A stretch of DNA of 64,000 nt from Hyposmocoma kahamanoa (GCF_003589595.1 NW_020655740.1:804730-868729); one strand, 5' to 3'; shown: positions 44,669-57,132, counted from the first letter of the stretch. Numbers and translations: made by a program. The notes: a model not told the origin generated them from the sequence alone.

Positions 44669-45025
44669 TCAGTTTAGAGACGTAAAAAATAGTCGTTTGT
44701 TGTTACCAAAAAACAAATTGTGATCTGCCGACGACGCGTGCGCGCCTGCGACCTTCGCTCGGTTCGACAGTGACGAAACAGCTGATAAAGGGAACATGGG
44801 AAACGTTCTGACTAATATGTTGTGCACATTACCGGATTTCAAGTTAATTAACATCGGACCTTGAGGATTGTTTGTAGCATCATTGTAACAATCACGGTAA
44901 TTACTCTCGGAGTTGTTTTCGTCGCTCTGGTACTTGCAATACAAGGTATCCTCTAGTTTGAGACCAGGGTACATTGATATAATATGTGTTTTTATGTAAA
45001 AGGACAAGAATTGCTGACTCTTCAT
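44669..45025 (-). CDS. Open frame of 118 codons, unassigned
   Basis: ATG 45023-45025 opens MKSQQFLSFYIKTHIISMYP ... ending at TGA 44669-44671. Composition is protein-like (GLKLEDTLYCKYQSDENN, PMLINLKSGNVHNILVRTF) and part of it overlaps a CpG-rich patch (44728-44765). No convincing acceptor precedes it, and a donor-like GTAAGG occurs only after the stop. It may be chance or a single-exon small protein. No family recognised. Confidence 0.25.
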   Translation of the reverse strand: MKSQQFLSFYIKTHIISMYPGLKLEDTLYCKYQSDENNSESNYRDCYNDATNNPQGPMLINLKSGNVHNILVRTFPMFPLSAVSSLSNRAKVAGAHASSADHNLFFGNNKRLFFTSLN

Positions 45026-45059
45026 GAAATTTACATTTCGTTGCGGTAAGTAAGTATAA

Positions 45060-46730
45060 TCATAACTGCGTTCTCGTGGTCACGTGAACTGCACTTCCCT
45101 TCGAGGCTTAGTATAAAATCCAATGTAATACATGATGACATCCTTATTTTAACATAGGCTAAGATTTATATATATATATTATAGAGCGGCATATATTATA
45201 GATTTGTATAGCTAACATAATATCGGCGCTGAAGCAATCTTATCTTTTATATCGAAAACTTCAGAAAATTCCTTTATCTTATAAATATAAATTTTTTGCT
45301 GTATCACATATTTTTGAAACGCGAAGTCGTTTTTTGACTTAACACTCAGAAAGATTGCCGAATCTTTGCAAGTTCTATTTTTCGGTATAAGACAATATTG
45401 CTCTCCAGGTTCACTACGGATATTGTCTGAAAATTGAGTATAATAATAAAAGTATGACTCGACCGTTGAACTTGTTTACACATTGACCAAAGATAGAGAC
45501 GAGAGGCGCCTAATTTTTACTAGATATCCCCGCAGGCCTAATATTTACGACTTTTGTTATTGAACAAAGTCACTGGTTCGCTACAATTTTGTCCGTCTCC
45601 GGTCTCTTTTAACTAACTAATGAGGTCATCAGCCTCATCAGAGCATCTTCGGGGTGTAGCATATCGATATATTAGACATGCATCATTGCGTTACGTCTCA
45701 TAAGGCATTACAATGTTGAGTATCTTCACGCCTATGCAGAACATCTTTATTTTCAAATTGGATTCTACTTGGATTAAACTCTAGAATCTTGCTCGATTGC
45801 TTGTCTAATATAAGAGCATCTTCTCGTATAGTCCAATTCACATAGGATGAGTTCTGTGGCATTTACAAGTTTTACGTTGCACACATACTATTAAATAATT
45901 AATAAAAATAAATAGTAAATTTGTCGTAATGTTGCACAAAAACAAATAAAATTTGTTGCAGTTGTAATTTTAAATAAAAATTTCTGTATATTAAGTAGAA
46001 AGAAAATGAAATGATAAAGATAAAAATAATTATGCGTAAAACGGAATATTTTATCTATAGATTTATACCATAAAATCGATAAATCGAATCAGCTATTATG
46101 TATTCCGCGTCAATACGAGTGCACACCTTGTACGCGGGTCGTTTTCTTTTGTTTTGAGCTTTGCGTGATGTTTTTGAAGTACTAGTTTAATTTTCGTTTC
46201 GTCGCAGTTGATTTTATGCTTTGTTGTTGACTATTTGTTTGGGCTTTGTTGATTGTTTATTTGTCTTCAATTATTATGCTATTAAGTTACCAACTTATCC
46301 TTTTTATTTTGTCTATTATTAGTTCTTAAATTATTTTTTATAAACCGATTCTCTCTTCGTTACAAATCATTTCGATAGGATATAAATTTTTAATCAATTT
46401 TTTTTTTAAATCCCAGTTTACATCATCTCTAGAAACTTCAAACCTCAAATGTCATGCTGTGAAATTAACTATAATTCATTATCCAAGGGCTAGTTGAATC
46501 AATCCACTATGACAGTCTTTGGAGTATTTTTTTATTACCGTTTACATACCCTAACGAACTGAACAACATGCTTATAAATAAACAGAACGTTGACCTAGTA
46601 CAAGTCAATCAATAATATTAAATTCGTGAATAAAATTAAAACGAAACAAATATTTTTTTTATTGTTTGTGAAATTTTAACAATCTCAATTAATACATTAA
46701 ATATAAGTAATACGTTCTTTCGACGTCCAT
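45060..46730. other. Anonymous AT-rich DNA
   Basis: No supported gene or classified repeat. Confidence 0.4.
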
Positions 46731-46738
46731 CATTTGAC

Positions 46739-46928
46739 GACCTCTGTGGCCGAGTGGTTTGTGGACGAGGTACCCGGTTCGAGGAAATATAGAAACGAAC
46801 CTTTCTATATTGTCTAGGGTCTGGGCGGTGTGCCGTCGTTGCTTCCGATATCCATAACACAAGAGTGCTTTAGTTACTTCTTTGGGACCAGAACGTATGT
46901 GATGTTGCCTAATATTTAATATTTATTT
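46739..46928 (+). mobile_element. tRNA-derived SINE (ACCTCTGTGGCCGAGTGG head)
   Basis: A box TGGCCGAGTGG and B box ACCCGGTTCGAGG are close together, then GGTCTGGGCGGTGTGCCGTC, CTTCCGATATCCATAACAC and AAGAGTGCTTTAGTTACTTC follow, a body I associate with a common lepidopteran SINE. The head is related to that of S1 but the body differs. Confidence 0.7.
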
Positions 46929-47143
46929 ATTGAAATGTGTCAAGCTGATCATGATGAGCTGTTACGTAATTGTAAATGCGACACATTCTACTTTTAATAA
47001 GGTTTATTTATCCCTACCAGCTTGCAATATTTTTAATGAATTTGTAAGCATTTCGTTGAAGTACCTACAATTTCTCAACTATATTTATCTCGACTGGATA
47101 AAAAATGACAAAAGTGACATAACCGTACGCGCAGTCCACTTAC

Positions 47144-47173
47144 CGCCGTTAGATCAAAGTCGGCGCCGTTCAT
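47144..47173 (-). CDS. Candidate first coding exon (MNGADFDLTA)
   Basis: On the minus strand ATG (47171-47173) follows GCGCTGCC and opens ten codons, MNGADFDLTA, that end exactly at a consensus splice donor (GCG|GTAAGTGG). The leader is CpG-rich and includes TTGCGCAGGCGCTG, close to the NRF-1 promoter element. This is what a short first coding exon behind a housekeeping-type promoter would look like. The intron would be phase 0. No downstream exon could be joined confidently; the frame at 44.67-45.03 kb on the same strand is one possibility. Confidence 0.35.
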
Positions 47174-47183
47174 GGCAGCGCCT

Positions 47184-47204
47184 GCGCAATCAACCTGATT
47201 GCGC
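47184..47204. promoter_or_regulatory. 9-bp palindrome in CpG-rich leader
   Basis: GCGCAATCA and TGATTGCGC are exact complements around ACC, directly upstream of the candidate ATG at 47173. Confidence 0.5.
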
Positions 47205-48421
47205 CTCCTGCCTCTGGTACTACTATTATGCGCTCTATTTTCACTTCCAATCAGCACCTACTTCTTAAGTAGTAAGGAAGTTTAATATTAAGTCTTGACT
47301 GCGGTATAAGAATTACAAATTGTGTATTCGACTACCAAAAACTTTACCCCTTATTTCTAATAATAATAAGCGGAAAATTTGTCATGTTGTAAAATCACGA
47401 CTCCCTAGGCCAGTAGGTAGTAATGAGAATTTCCAAATTTGCCGTGAAAGAATGGAAACAAAGAAGAAGAACTATATAAAAATAATAATTTTCTTTCTTT
47501 CTTATAGGTTGACCGAAAGTTTGATTCGGTTTTTGCCACTAACTTAAAAAAAATCTTTTTAAGCGAGAAACTTTTAAGTTTATAATTGATGAAAGACGTC
47601 CAGAACTGTGAATCACAAAAGTGTTCTTGTACAAAACCTCATCCATGGCTTTCCCTCAAGTCCCTTCAGATACTTATAAAATTCATTGAATGTACACGAC
47701 TTTGATGACGAAAAGGCAATCAATCCACTTTTAGAGCTGTATTTTATAAGTAAAGAATGGATTTTTATGAAAGAAGAGTTCTAATATTACCCGAAATATT
47801 CTTGTCATATCGATGGCATACAGCGTATTCAAATGACAATAGAAAAAATACTTCAGACATTGTCCATATCACGTTACTTACAGAAAACTTAGGCCATAAT
47901 TTAGTAAAAAAGGTTGTCAGAGAAAAAAAAAATACATTAGGTTATACACCATGCCTCCGGAACACATGTGTGTGCACTTCCAGTGCTTAAATGTATCACA
48001 GATCTGATTATCTCAGATCAACCGTAGGAGTGAGGCAGTTCCCTTTGCGTACTGGCTGGTTGTTGCACAGGCAACACAGACAGTATACGTCGTTGCGAGT
48101 GCTATACGGGTATATTATTTTAGTCATGGAAATATCAATTAAGCACGGGCCTTGAGCAGTACAATACTAGCACGATACGAAACAGCTGGCGTCAGTGACA
48201 TATCGTTAGACTTGCTCAAGCTGAAGTTACTGCTTCAGTACCTTGACCCGCGCCTCTATCATACCCCATTATTTGTACAAGTGGCTAACTCAAATGAACA
48301 TTCGTAATGAGTGGATATAACATCGTTTGAATCATTGCTCCGCGCTACAAGTCGACGGCCATTAGTGAGTCGGAGCTGCTGGGACTAAAATTTCTTCAGG
48401 CGTAGAGACAAGAAATAGTAA

Positions 48422-48870
48422 TTTGTAGGCTGCAAAGTTGTGACGCGATTGCTCGTATTGAAACCTGAACAAGCGAAGGAGACTAAGATTACACCTCGTA
48501 ATTTTTTGTGTTTGTTTTTTTTGTGATTTTGTGAGATTAAGTGATTATTGAAATTATTTTTGGTTGTTAGACGAATTAAAACAATTTAATAAACACAATT
48601 AATTATCAAATATAAATACAAATTATAATTATCATTATCAATTTAAAGTCAACAATAATAAGAATAAAATATACCAACGTATTTATATTATATATATAAG
48701 TAATCGCGTAGTTGACCATGTCATTGTCCGTTCTTTTCTCCGAAAGAAAAAATTAGGTGTAACACAGTCCATCGTCAACTTCGAATTCCAGAAACCTTTT
48801 CTACGCTAGCGTGCAAAAAACGCTTTTGCGCGCAAGTTTCTAATGAGAAAAAAAGCCTTTTAATATGAAT
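48422..48870 (+). repeat. Family T unclassified repeat, copy 2
   Basis: GTAGGCTGCAAAGTTGTGAC, TCAACAATAATAAGAATAAA, AAAAATTAGGTGTAACACAG and GCTTTTGCGCGCAAGTTTC line up with the copy at 41.2-41.88 kb. It has a single central unit, lacking the tandem duplication. Confidence 0.65.
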
Positions 48871-49130
48871 AGGTAACAGAAATGAGAACTTTTTGAAAAC
48901 GCTACGCGCAGAACATTTGTTTCCTGATATCATGAGACATTGTCGCTGTATAAAGTATATGATTTGATATAATGTCTTCGCCATTGATAGAAACCTATCC
49001 TATCCTATAGTCCTGCAAACACGTGCTATTAGGTCTATTTATAAACTAGGCCCCAGAGAAGAAAGAAACTGACATTCTTTCACTACCGTCACGATACATT
49101 TTATGGAAATATTAAAAACTATTAGTTTTA

Positions 49131-49277
49131 ATTATTAATACAAAAATCAAATAATAAGAAAGAATTCCTTCCATTCTGCTCGATTCGAACCAACGTTTTC
49201 CAGCAAACCGTGCCAGACGCTATGCCAACTAAGCCACGGGACGAACTAGTGGACCTTACGAATTTTTCTATGTGCTT
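49131..49277 (-). mobile_element. tRNA-derived SINE, family S2, copy 3
   Basis: The minus-strand head TGGCTTAGTTGGCATAGCGT (A box) and TTGGTTCGAATCG (B box) is close to the 13.7 kb head, and both share the upstream AGCACATAGAAAAATTCGTA. The tail is degraded but ends in TTGTATTAATAATT. Confidence 0.75.
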
Positions 49278-50502
49278 GTTGCTGATCCTTGTTTTTTAGT
49301 TATTAACGGCTTTTTTCCGTAGCGCCATCTGTGAGAACCCTATTTCTCCACTCAGCAGAAATGTCGCTTTATATGTAATACTTAATTGTAACAAACTAAT
49401 AGTAATTTCAGAAAAATATTTAAATGACATGGATGTCAAACATTTGTGACATTCAATAAACTACAAAATTACTATTTATTTTTTTCACGTAAAATACTGT
49501 TTAATACATTCGTTAGATAACAATAACAAGAATACAAGGGATAAATAGTAGATTGTACGACAAGTGCATAAAACGCGTCATTTTACCCTAAAAAAGGTTA
49601 TCATGGTGGATACTTAAATCGAGGGTAAAATGGGTTTTATGAACGAGTTATACAGTGGAGTGGAGTCATTTGCCTGTCAAGTATAAAAAAAAAAAAAAAA
49701 AAAAACACTACAGCAATATTACAAATAAACGATTCTTTAATTAAAATTGAATGTAAAATTACAACAATTAGACATGTAACACGGATTAAAAAAATAAAAG
49801 AAAAACTTCTTTTTATAAAGTTCCAGTGTGCGTGGCTGTTGGCGCAGGTTATTGCCTCAGTCGAACGACGATTTTATTTTGTGCACTAGAGCATAAAATC
49901 CTATTTTATGCCAGCATAAATACGAACTTTAAGAGCATGAGAATCGAAAAATTACATTGACAATGACATTCAAAATTCACAACTTTTAAAACTAAAGTGA
50001 AATAAACACTTTATACTAAAGGTTATTATTATACAGGAGCTGTAGTAGCGTACTTCAATGACAATAATCCAGTGTAGTGATAGCGACCCGTTTAGCTCTT
50101 TCTGTTGACTATGATATTTTAACTCTCAACCTTCCTAGGGAAAGGGACGTGCGCCTCGAAACTCTCCACTCGGTTTATTTCATTCTACCGACTCTCGCCC
50201 CTTCCCTGGGCTACTACACTCCTCAACTCTGTACTCGCAGGATCACCGCAGTGTAATCTGTATGACTGGGATAGAGAGACTGATGGCTGAATGGAAGAGA
50301 GTGCCAGAGAGAAAACAGGATGGATTTTAGTGATAATAATAATTTAAGTTTAAATTGGTAACGAAATGTTTTGTTTTCAATTTTTATTTTTTATTTTTAA
50401 TTCCGGTTGATTTTGTTTTTATTTCGTTGTTGTTTCTAAATTGCACTTGTTTGTTATTGAATAAATAAATAAATAACTAATTACCTAATGTTTTCGTTTC
50501 AG

Positions 50503-50533
50503 ACGACCTCATGATATTCTGCACTAGATAATT
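50503..50533 (+). other. Candidate 31-nt micro-exon
   Basis: ATGTTTTCGTTTCAG with an upstream CTAAT branch-like site precedes 31 nt, followed by GTAAGTAAC. Both splice signals are near consensus. It could be a short exon or chance. Confidence 0.2.
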
Positions 50534-51754
50534 GTAAGTAACGACTTTTCTTTCTTTTTTTAATTATTTTATTACAAAATACTGTCAACAGTTGCTGAAC
50601 TCTTATACTGTATCCAACTGTGTCACATTGCATTGTTTCACTTGACAATTACGTGAAGGTAACATTCGTACAATAAAAAAATTTGAAGATTCTATTTCAT
50701 TTAAAAGTTACAACATTAGGTATACAAACATAAATTGACTACGGCACTAGCTGAACATGTGTCTACAAAGATGCTTGTCGTAAGGCTTTTCACAACTTTA
50801 ACCGCGTCTTCGCGATAAACGGATTGTCTTTCGAATAATATTTTCTGAATTTACGTTTAATATAAAGCGCAGTCAGCAATCAATCTGATATTTCAAGCTA
50901 TTTTTGCCCTTCCACATAAGGGCATTATTATTCAATGCACTATTGAGGCACGTAAACGGCAGTCGCGCAAGGCCCGCAGGCCCCTTATAAGGCCCGCCGG
51001 CCATTCTCGACCGCTTCCTATAACACTCTAGATCTACTTTAAAGATTCTTTTCCGAGGACGAATGCGAATAGAATAGATAGCTCGTGATATTCTTGACCT
51101 CTGTATATTGATTATACAAAATATTGTTAAAATTGACGGTACATCAAGTCTCGTGGATTGTACGCATTAAGTAATTAAGTTTGTGCACATCCGTTTCATT
51201 CGTTAGATCCTGATAATTATTGTATAATTTTCAACGTAGTTTTGGAGAGTAATATCCAAGAACCGAGTCTGAGATATGTTGTCTCTTTGTGCGCTCAGAA
51301 ATAAGCGATTACAATGTGTATGAATTTATCATTATCCGATTTGCTGTCGCCGATTCGTGTTTGTCCCAAGCAGAACTGCAATTGCTTTGAATCTGTCCAG
51401 GCACCACTCAGTGTCACTTCATCCACGTTTTCACAACGTCAAAGAATTTCGGCAAATTTGTAAGCAGGAGTTGTTTTTTAGTTTTTGTATCTTAAAGATA
51501 GAAAGACTCTAAATTATAATTTAAGATTATAATTGTTGTGTTAAACATACGTGTTTAAGTATAGTATACCCTTTCTTTTGTACATTGTCGAAGTTTACTA
51601 ACAGACATCTCTGACTTCCGATAACTCTCCGTCTTCGTACTTCTATATAATATATTATGTAGTATATAGATGTCGTTGTGGCGCCCAACCTCCACGGAAG
51701 ACCAGCAGATTGCTTGACCACAAAATTACACCGACTGTAAATTTGCAATCATTC

Positions 51755-51851
51755 AAACTTAACTACCGCGTTTGTTTTTTATTTAGATCTTAATCATGTG
51801 TACTTAAGGCTTAAATTAAGATCTTAAAACACAAACGCGGGAGTTAAGTTT
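51755..51851. mobile_element. Small inverted-repeat MITE
   Basis: AAACTTAACTACCGCGTTTG and ATCTTAAT on the left pair with ATTAAGATCTTAAA and CAAACGCGGGAGTTAAGTTT on the right, so the 97-bp element is nearly all stem. The left arm has a short extra segment. No target duplication is clear. Confidence 0.65.
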
Positions 51852-52884
51852 ACATATTTCAAAACTTACACTAAAACCCCAGGACAATGCGAACCATGTC
51901 GCTGATTCGACAGCACGCGGCATCAGACGACTTATAAATATATTGCATACACACACGTACAGTCATGCAAAAATGTGGTTTATGTAAGATGTCGCTTTGA
52001 GAGTTTGTGCCACCGCAAATAATTACGTCTTGTTTGTTGAGAGATTGCTAAAATGGAATCGGCACCAGAATTCAGCTCCGCATAATTTGTGCCCAATCAA
52101 AAAAGGTTTTTCTAAAGTTGTAATTCTTTCTACTGGCGTTTAGAAGTACTTAAAAAAAGTACATAAAAAACTGTTAGGTTCCGTATCGAATTACTGACGC
52201 CCATAACGTCCCTACTCAAAATGTCAACTGCAGCTTGAAGACAGACAATAGGTCGTTGTGTCCGAGTATAGGCACTGATACCCTATAAGCGGACGGACGT
52301 GCGTCATTCCCTGATGGACTTGCATAAAGTACCTATTCAAACAACTTGTGTCACGCCGTTTGTCGACTGTTTGGAAAGGGAATTTAAAAAAAAAAATTAG
52401 ACACTATTCGATGCGCAACAATGCTCTGATGCAAATATATCTGTCCGAAAAATAGGGGTTTTGCCATAAACAGCACACACAAGGTGACGTTACGACGTAA
52501 ACTACTTCGCACCTGGATGTAGCTGCAAACGACTGCTGGTGAATTAAATAATGCAAATAATGGAACTGTCTGGTACTACGTACTGCAAGTACAAAGTGCA
52601 ACAGTATCCTCTCTGATAAGTGTAATGTGATTTACCGTCGTTGATTTTTATACAAATCGTGATAGTAAAAAGTTTATTTTTAGCGAGATTGTACGATAAG
52701 AAATTGAACTCGTTATCATTGTTTTGGTTATTAAAGAGTAATTGGATTTCTTTCAGCAATTTTATCAGGAATTTCAATGTGCCTTTTGTAATATGAAATT
52801 AAATGAAAGTGTATTGTCACCCTCAACGCCTATAACATTTCCATTTAATTCAAGAGCGATACTTTCTTGGACGGTCCCGCCGTC

Positions 52885-53045
52885 ATTCTTTGTAGCCCGT
52901 GTTACTACCAGCTGTACTACTACTACTTTACCGTATTACTACTTACAGGTCCAATAGTAAGAAGGGAATTTCTTTTTATCCGTCGTAACTTTCCTGTGTT
53001 ACTACGTAGGTACCAAACTGGGCCAGTGGTTATTAATTTCGCAAA
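52885..53045. repeat. Repeat with GTGTTACTAC motifs, copy 1
   Basis: CCCGTGTTACTACCAGCTG, GTATTACTACTTACAGGTCC and CCTGTGTTACTACGTAGG recur in related form at 53.6-53.74 kb and as a fragment at 47.41 kb (GGCCAGTAGGTAGTAATGAG). The segments are partly self-complementary. Confidence 0.5.
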
Positions 53046-53229
53046 AAAACTAACCTAAAGTCAAACAATACAACAAAAAATGCTAAAATTAGCGAATAGA
53101 AACCCAACCTTTACTCTTTAATAGTTTGATTTGGACTTATATAACAAAAAGTTTGCCTTTATAACAGAAAAAAAATCATCATTCTCCTCAAAATATCTTG
53201 AACGTAGTTTCTCAAGAGCATGTCCAACC

Positions 53230-53320
53230 GAGATGGCACCATTGATCAACTGCATTAGAATGTACGGCACATTCTAATGCAGTTGAATGTACGGCACATT
53301 CTAATGCAGTTGGTGTCATC
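53230..53320. repeat. 18-bp palindrome with 27-bp tandem duplication
   Basis: TCAACTGCATTAGAATGT (53246-53263) pairs exactly with ACATTCTAATGCAGTTGA (53269-53286) around ACGGC. The 27-bp unit starting GAATGTACGGCACATTC is repeated in tandem without a difference (53258-53284 and 53285-53311). Confidence 0.95.
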
Positions 53321-53584
53321 GTTTACAATATCCCTTTTCCTTTTTGAAATTTATCATTGTTTGACGTGTTTTTAATACAACTTTTTTGGCCATCTTTGTT
53401 GAGCTCATTTAATAACAGCCGTACGTGTTATTAGTTCGGTGCCTTCTACCATACACGCTCATTTGGTTAAGATATTCATCTTTTATCAATGTACGCATGA
53501 AGTAAGTCAAAAAATTAGTTGATTCATTATGAAATTAATAAAAAAAATCTTGCTATTGGCCTAGTTACTCACAACCTCCGAAGG

Positions 53585-53735
53585 TGTAATTGCCCGTTTT
53601 ACTATTGGTAGTGCAGCGGTTGAAAATAACTTCCTATCTTACTACTTACTGGGCCTGTTGGTAGTAATATGGGAAAGTGTTATTTCCCGTGTTACTACCG
53701 GTAGTACCAGAATTCCCAATAGAACCAAAAGGGTA
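53585..53735. repeat. Repeat with GTGTTACTAC motifs, copy 2
   Basis: TTACTACTTACTGGGCCTGT, GGTAGTAATATGGGAAAG and CCCGTGTTACTACCGGTAGT show partial self-complementarity and match the 52.9 kb copy. Confidence 0.5.
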
Positions 53736-54874
53736 ATAATTGGTACTGTAGACACAAGGAACGAGCTGTAGGATTCTCTGGGACATGCAGAAAGGTTAAA
53801 CAAACACTAAAGTATCAATGTAATCTGTAAAGTAATGTATGTATCATATTCGTGTAAATATTGCTTGTGAACTTCTTTGATTTATAATTTTTTTTTATTA
53901 TTATTTTTTATTTAAAAGGGAATAAATGCCATCAATTTCCAATGCCCGAAATCAGGAGCTGGGTATAGAATTTCGTTTGTGCCATTCGCCACGTCTTGTA
54001 CTAATTTCATTCATCTACGGATCGCGGCTTTGGCAATGTCTCCTGCTCATCTCGCTGCAGAATGTTCCACGTTTCTGTAACCACCGCTTTGCCACCATTC
54101 GGTTGTTACTTTACTCCCATCTGTCAACCAAAAAATGCAAGGGTTTACAAATGTGAAAGATACGATGCTTTGTACAATTACTATGGATATTGCATGCACT
54201 AGCATCTTGGGCACTCGAGGATCCAATTTTATTCATATAATTTAATCCTTTTTCCTTTGCAATATTTAAGCTTTTATTCTATTATATCTGTATATTTCTA
54301 CCTGTCGTCTAATATGCATTAGCTGTTTTAAAAAAGGTAGATAAAAGTTGGTGCGACACAAAGCGGGAACAACCAGTCAGGCGGTCCGACTTGATGACGT
54401 GATGACAGTAAGTGGGCCATTAGGTACAAATGTAACACTTTTTTATGATACTTAATCGTTTTGTTGAGGAACAAATTTACTTCTCATTTTTGTACGATTC
54501 TTCTGTGTCCCCGGTCACTTTATCTAGAAACAAATGTAACAAAAAAAACGCAAGTGACTTCATACCTCGTAATTTCGATCGACTGTGTGGGCACACATGG
54601 CCGCCAGCGGTGCGCATGCGTCGGTATTTAACTTGTAACGATCGAGAGAAATTGAACTCTACTTTTTTATCTTTTAGTTCCGCATTTTACAGAACTCGGT
54701 GGCCATTCCAAGGGTTGCATAATTCTTCTCCGATTTTCTTTAATGCTTGCTCATACACCCGGTCGCCCTTCTGTCTCTTTCTTCTTTCCGATCACCTGGC
54801 TTCAGAAAGGAGTTGCCACTTAGGTCAAAGGACAGACTTGTATAATCTCAGTACAGAGTATTACAAACCCAACC

Positions 54875-55140
54875 GCAAAAGTCCGTGGAATTACATCTAT
54901 TTGCCAAGTTTTGTTGAAATCGGTTACCGCAAAGCGCGCGAAACCGGATTCGTCCCCTAGTTTATATATTCATTTAGAGGTGGAATATTTTCTTCAAATT
55001 TAAAAGGGACCACTGCTAAAGTACCCTCTTTCCAACGAAAAGGGATTATTAAAATCGGAGTTATCGCGTAACATACATACAAAAGAAACATACAGTCGAA
55101 TTAAGAACCTCCTCCTTTCTTGTAATCGGTTAAAAATAGC
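54875..55140 (+). repeat. Family P repeat, longest copy
   Basis: Runs from AAAGTCCGTGGAATTACATC through GTTGAAATCGGTTACCGC, GAGGTGGAATATTTTC, GGGACCACTGCTAAAGTACC and ATACAGTCGAATTAAGAACC to CTCCTTTCTTGTAATCGG. It serves as the reference for the repeat that the copia element interrupted. A 171-codon frame (54445-54960) runs into it and is not considered a gene. Confidence 0.75.
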
Positions 55141-55149
55141 TGCAACTTC

Positions 55150-56020
55150 CAAAATTCAGCTCTCCCGTGTAGCGTTGGTAGAGAATGTACAGGGTATTGT
55201 TTGAAACCATCAGACTGGTGTCTTTTTTTCCCTCGTCGGCTCTCGCTGCTCCACAATTGCAACACCATATGCAATACACCTTATCGAAGATAATAGCATT
55301 GACGTTCACGAAAAAAATTTAAAATAAATAGTAAACCTAAAAATTGAACCACAAGTATTTTGATTATGATTACGAACAAGTACTTAAAGTTATTAATTGG
55401 CGCAAATGCGGTGGCGGTGCGGCGCTCGCGCAGCGACAGAGACCTTGAAACCGGTTCGTTATGCAACCTTTTATTGATTCACTGTCAGATGCCTCATGTA
55501 TGTACAACCTCCTTATAAGTCTTCTTTGGTTTTATTCGTTTATTAAGGCATAGCAGCATTGCAGCGCGCAGCAATCGAATATTTACTAGCTTTGCCGTAT
55601 GTCCTACATTACTTTTATAACGTGTCTTGCTTTGTCTTATTCCACACTTGATGAACACAGTGGTCTATTTGGAAAAACCCAAATGATTCCACAGATTTTT
55701 CCAATAGACGTAGGAAGGCGTTGTTTTCCAAAATCGTTGCTTTACGACGATAAGAAAGTAAAAACCTATGTTCTTTCCTTTCAATACTTTGACTATGATT
55801 CACTTGAGAATTCGTCATCGAGTTACCTCTTGTTGTCAACTCACGCTTAGGTACCAGCGAACCTAACCTACTGTTCCCGGAGCTCTAGTATCGTTTTTAT
55901 TTCAGCAGTCATTTTGAAAATGGTGACTACTACCGATTTATATTATAATAAACGTTTGCCATTAACATGATCAGAGTATTGTGTTCTGACATGAGTCAAG
56001 TCGAGATGTTGTATAAATCT
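55150..56020. other. Anonymous DNA
   Basis: No supported gene. A CpG-rich patch at 55395-55440 is noted. Confidence 0.35.
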
Positions 56021-56030
56021 AAAGTATATT

Positions 56031-56248
56031 TGTTTAGGTACTTAACTAAATGTAAACAATCTTGATACATCTTTTTATTGAAACTAATGCTTTACAAATC
56101 AATAGGTATAAAAAAATAGGCATGCATTTTCATATGCAGCAAAGTATTTGTATTTTGCATTTGAAGGTAAGGGAAAATCATTTTATAAATGTATATTTCA
56201 TTAAATAGACATCTTAAGACTGTTTACATTTATTTAAGTACCTAAACA
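56031..56248. mobile_element. MITE with about 33-bp terminal inverted repeats
   Basis: TGTTTAGGTACTTAACTAAA at the left edge and the complement of TGTTTAGGTACTTAAATAAA at the right continue complementary through TGTAAACARTCTT, with weaker pairing further inward. The element is 218 bp and non-coding. No target duplication could be recognised, so the superfamily is open. Confidence 0.7.
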
Positions 56249-56789
56249 GATGGACTATAGTTCCACCGAGAAACTCCAAAATATTGAAAGTACAATGTCC
56301 GAGTACGCGATCGGCCGGCGCCGTCTAAGGTGCCAACACATGATACCTACGAGCCAACGACTCCGACTCTGCGTCATCGCTTTTGAGCCTGTATTCCGAT
56401 ATCCGATACTCGACACCTGTTTTTTGGGTATCGCTTGAAAAAATATACTTAGACGGACGTCAGAAACACCTATAATTATTATCTCTGCTTCCTGTCGGTT
56501 CCATTCCGTGGTACTCTAACGGCGCTGTCGCTACCAGTAGGGATGAGTGCAAGTTATTGTCGGTTTATCTCGATCGGTACGGATTGGTTCACGTTTCGTT
56601 CCCACTGCTCGCGCGTTCGCAGTAGCGACAAACACCGCCACCGCCTTCGCATTTACAATAGTTTTTTGGTGTACTTATTTACATTAAAAACATTATGCAC
56701 ACAGGCCTCCTCTAGTAATGAGAGGGTTTGAACTGTAGTTTCCATGCTAGTCCAATGCGCTTTGGGATCTTCACACATATCATTGCTTT

Positions 56790-56905
56790 TGACGGATTCG
56801 GCGAGCAAGGAAACTTATCAATTCCGAAAAATCAGTGGTGCAAGTTTGTATTCGAACCCATGACCTAGCAGTAGGACGAACCGTTAGGCTACCACGTCTT
56901 GTACA
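56790..56905 (-). mobile_element. tRNA-derived SINE with TTGCACCACTGATTTTTCGG body
   Basis: Minus-strand head GTGGTAGCCTAACGGTTCG (A box) and CATGGGTTCGAATACAAAC (B box), followed by CTTGCACCACTGATTTTTCG and GAATTGATAAGTTTCC, matching a common lepidopteran SINE body. Confidence 0.7.
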
Positions 56906-57132
56906 TAATATAAACTGACAAATAATCCACGCATCCGTTGCGGTAGGCAAGCCGTGGCCACACATCGGGTATAGTGTAGTCTTAGACAGACTAGATCCAA
57001 ACTTTATTGCGGTAATAAAACTGCTAGTTTATCGGCGATTATATTCTTTGAATGGTGACTAAGTGAGATTATAACGAATGACAGAGGAAAGCACGTCGCA
57101 TTTGTGTGGTCCTGGATGTTTGTATCCAATGG

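Larger units (their letters stand above)
49300..52880. other. Anonymous AT-rich DNA with small repeats
   Basis: No supported gene. It contains an inverted repeat at 49568-49640 (CATTTTACCCT/AGGGTAAAATG), a run of about 22 A at 49685-49706, and a short GC-rich direct repeat near 50965-51003 (AAGGCCCGCAGGCC/AAGGCCCGCCGGCC). Confidence 0.4.

Noticed and set aside
54445..54960. 171-codon plus-strand open frame
   Set aside because: Its 3' part is a family P repeat, and the rest has no domain, splice logic or second support.
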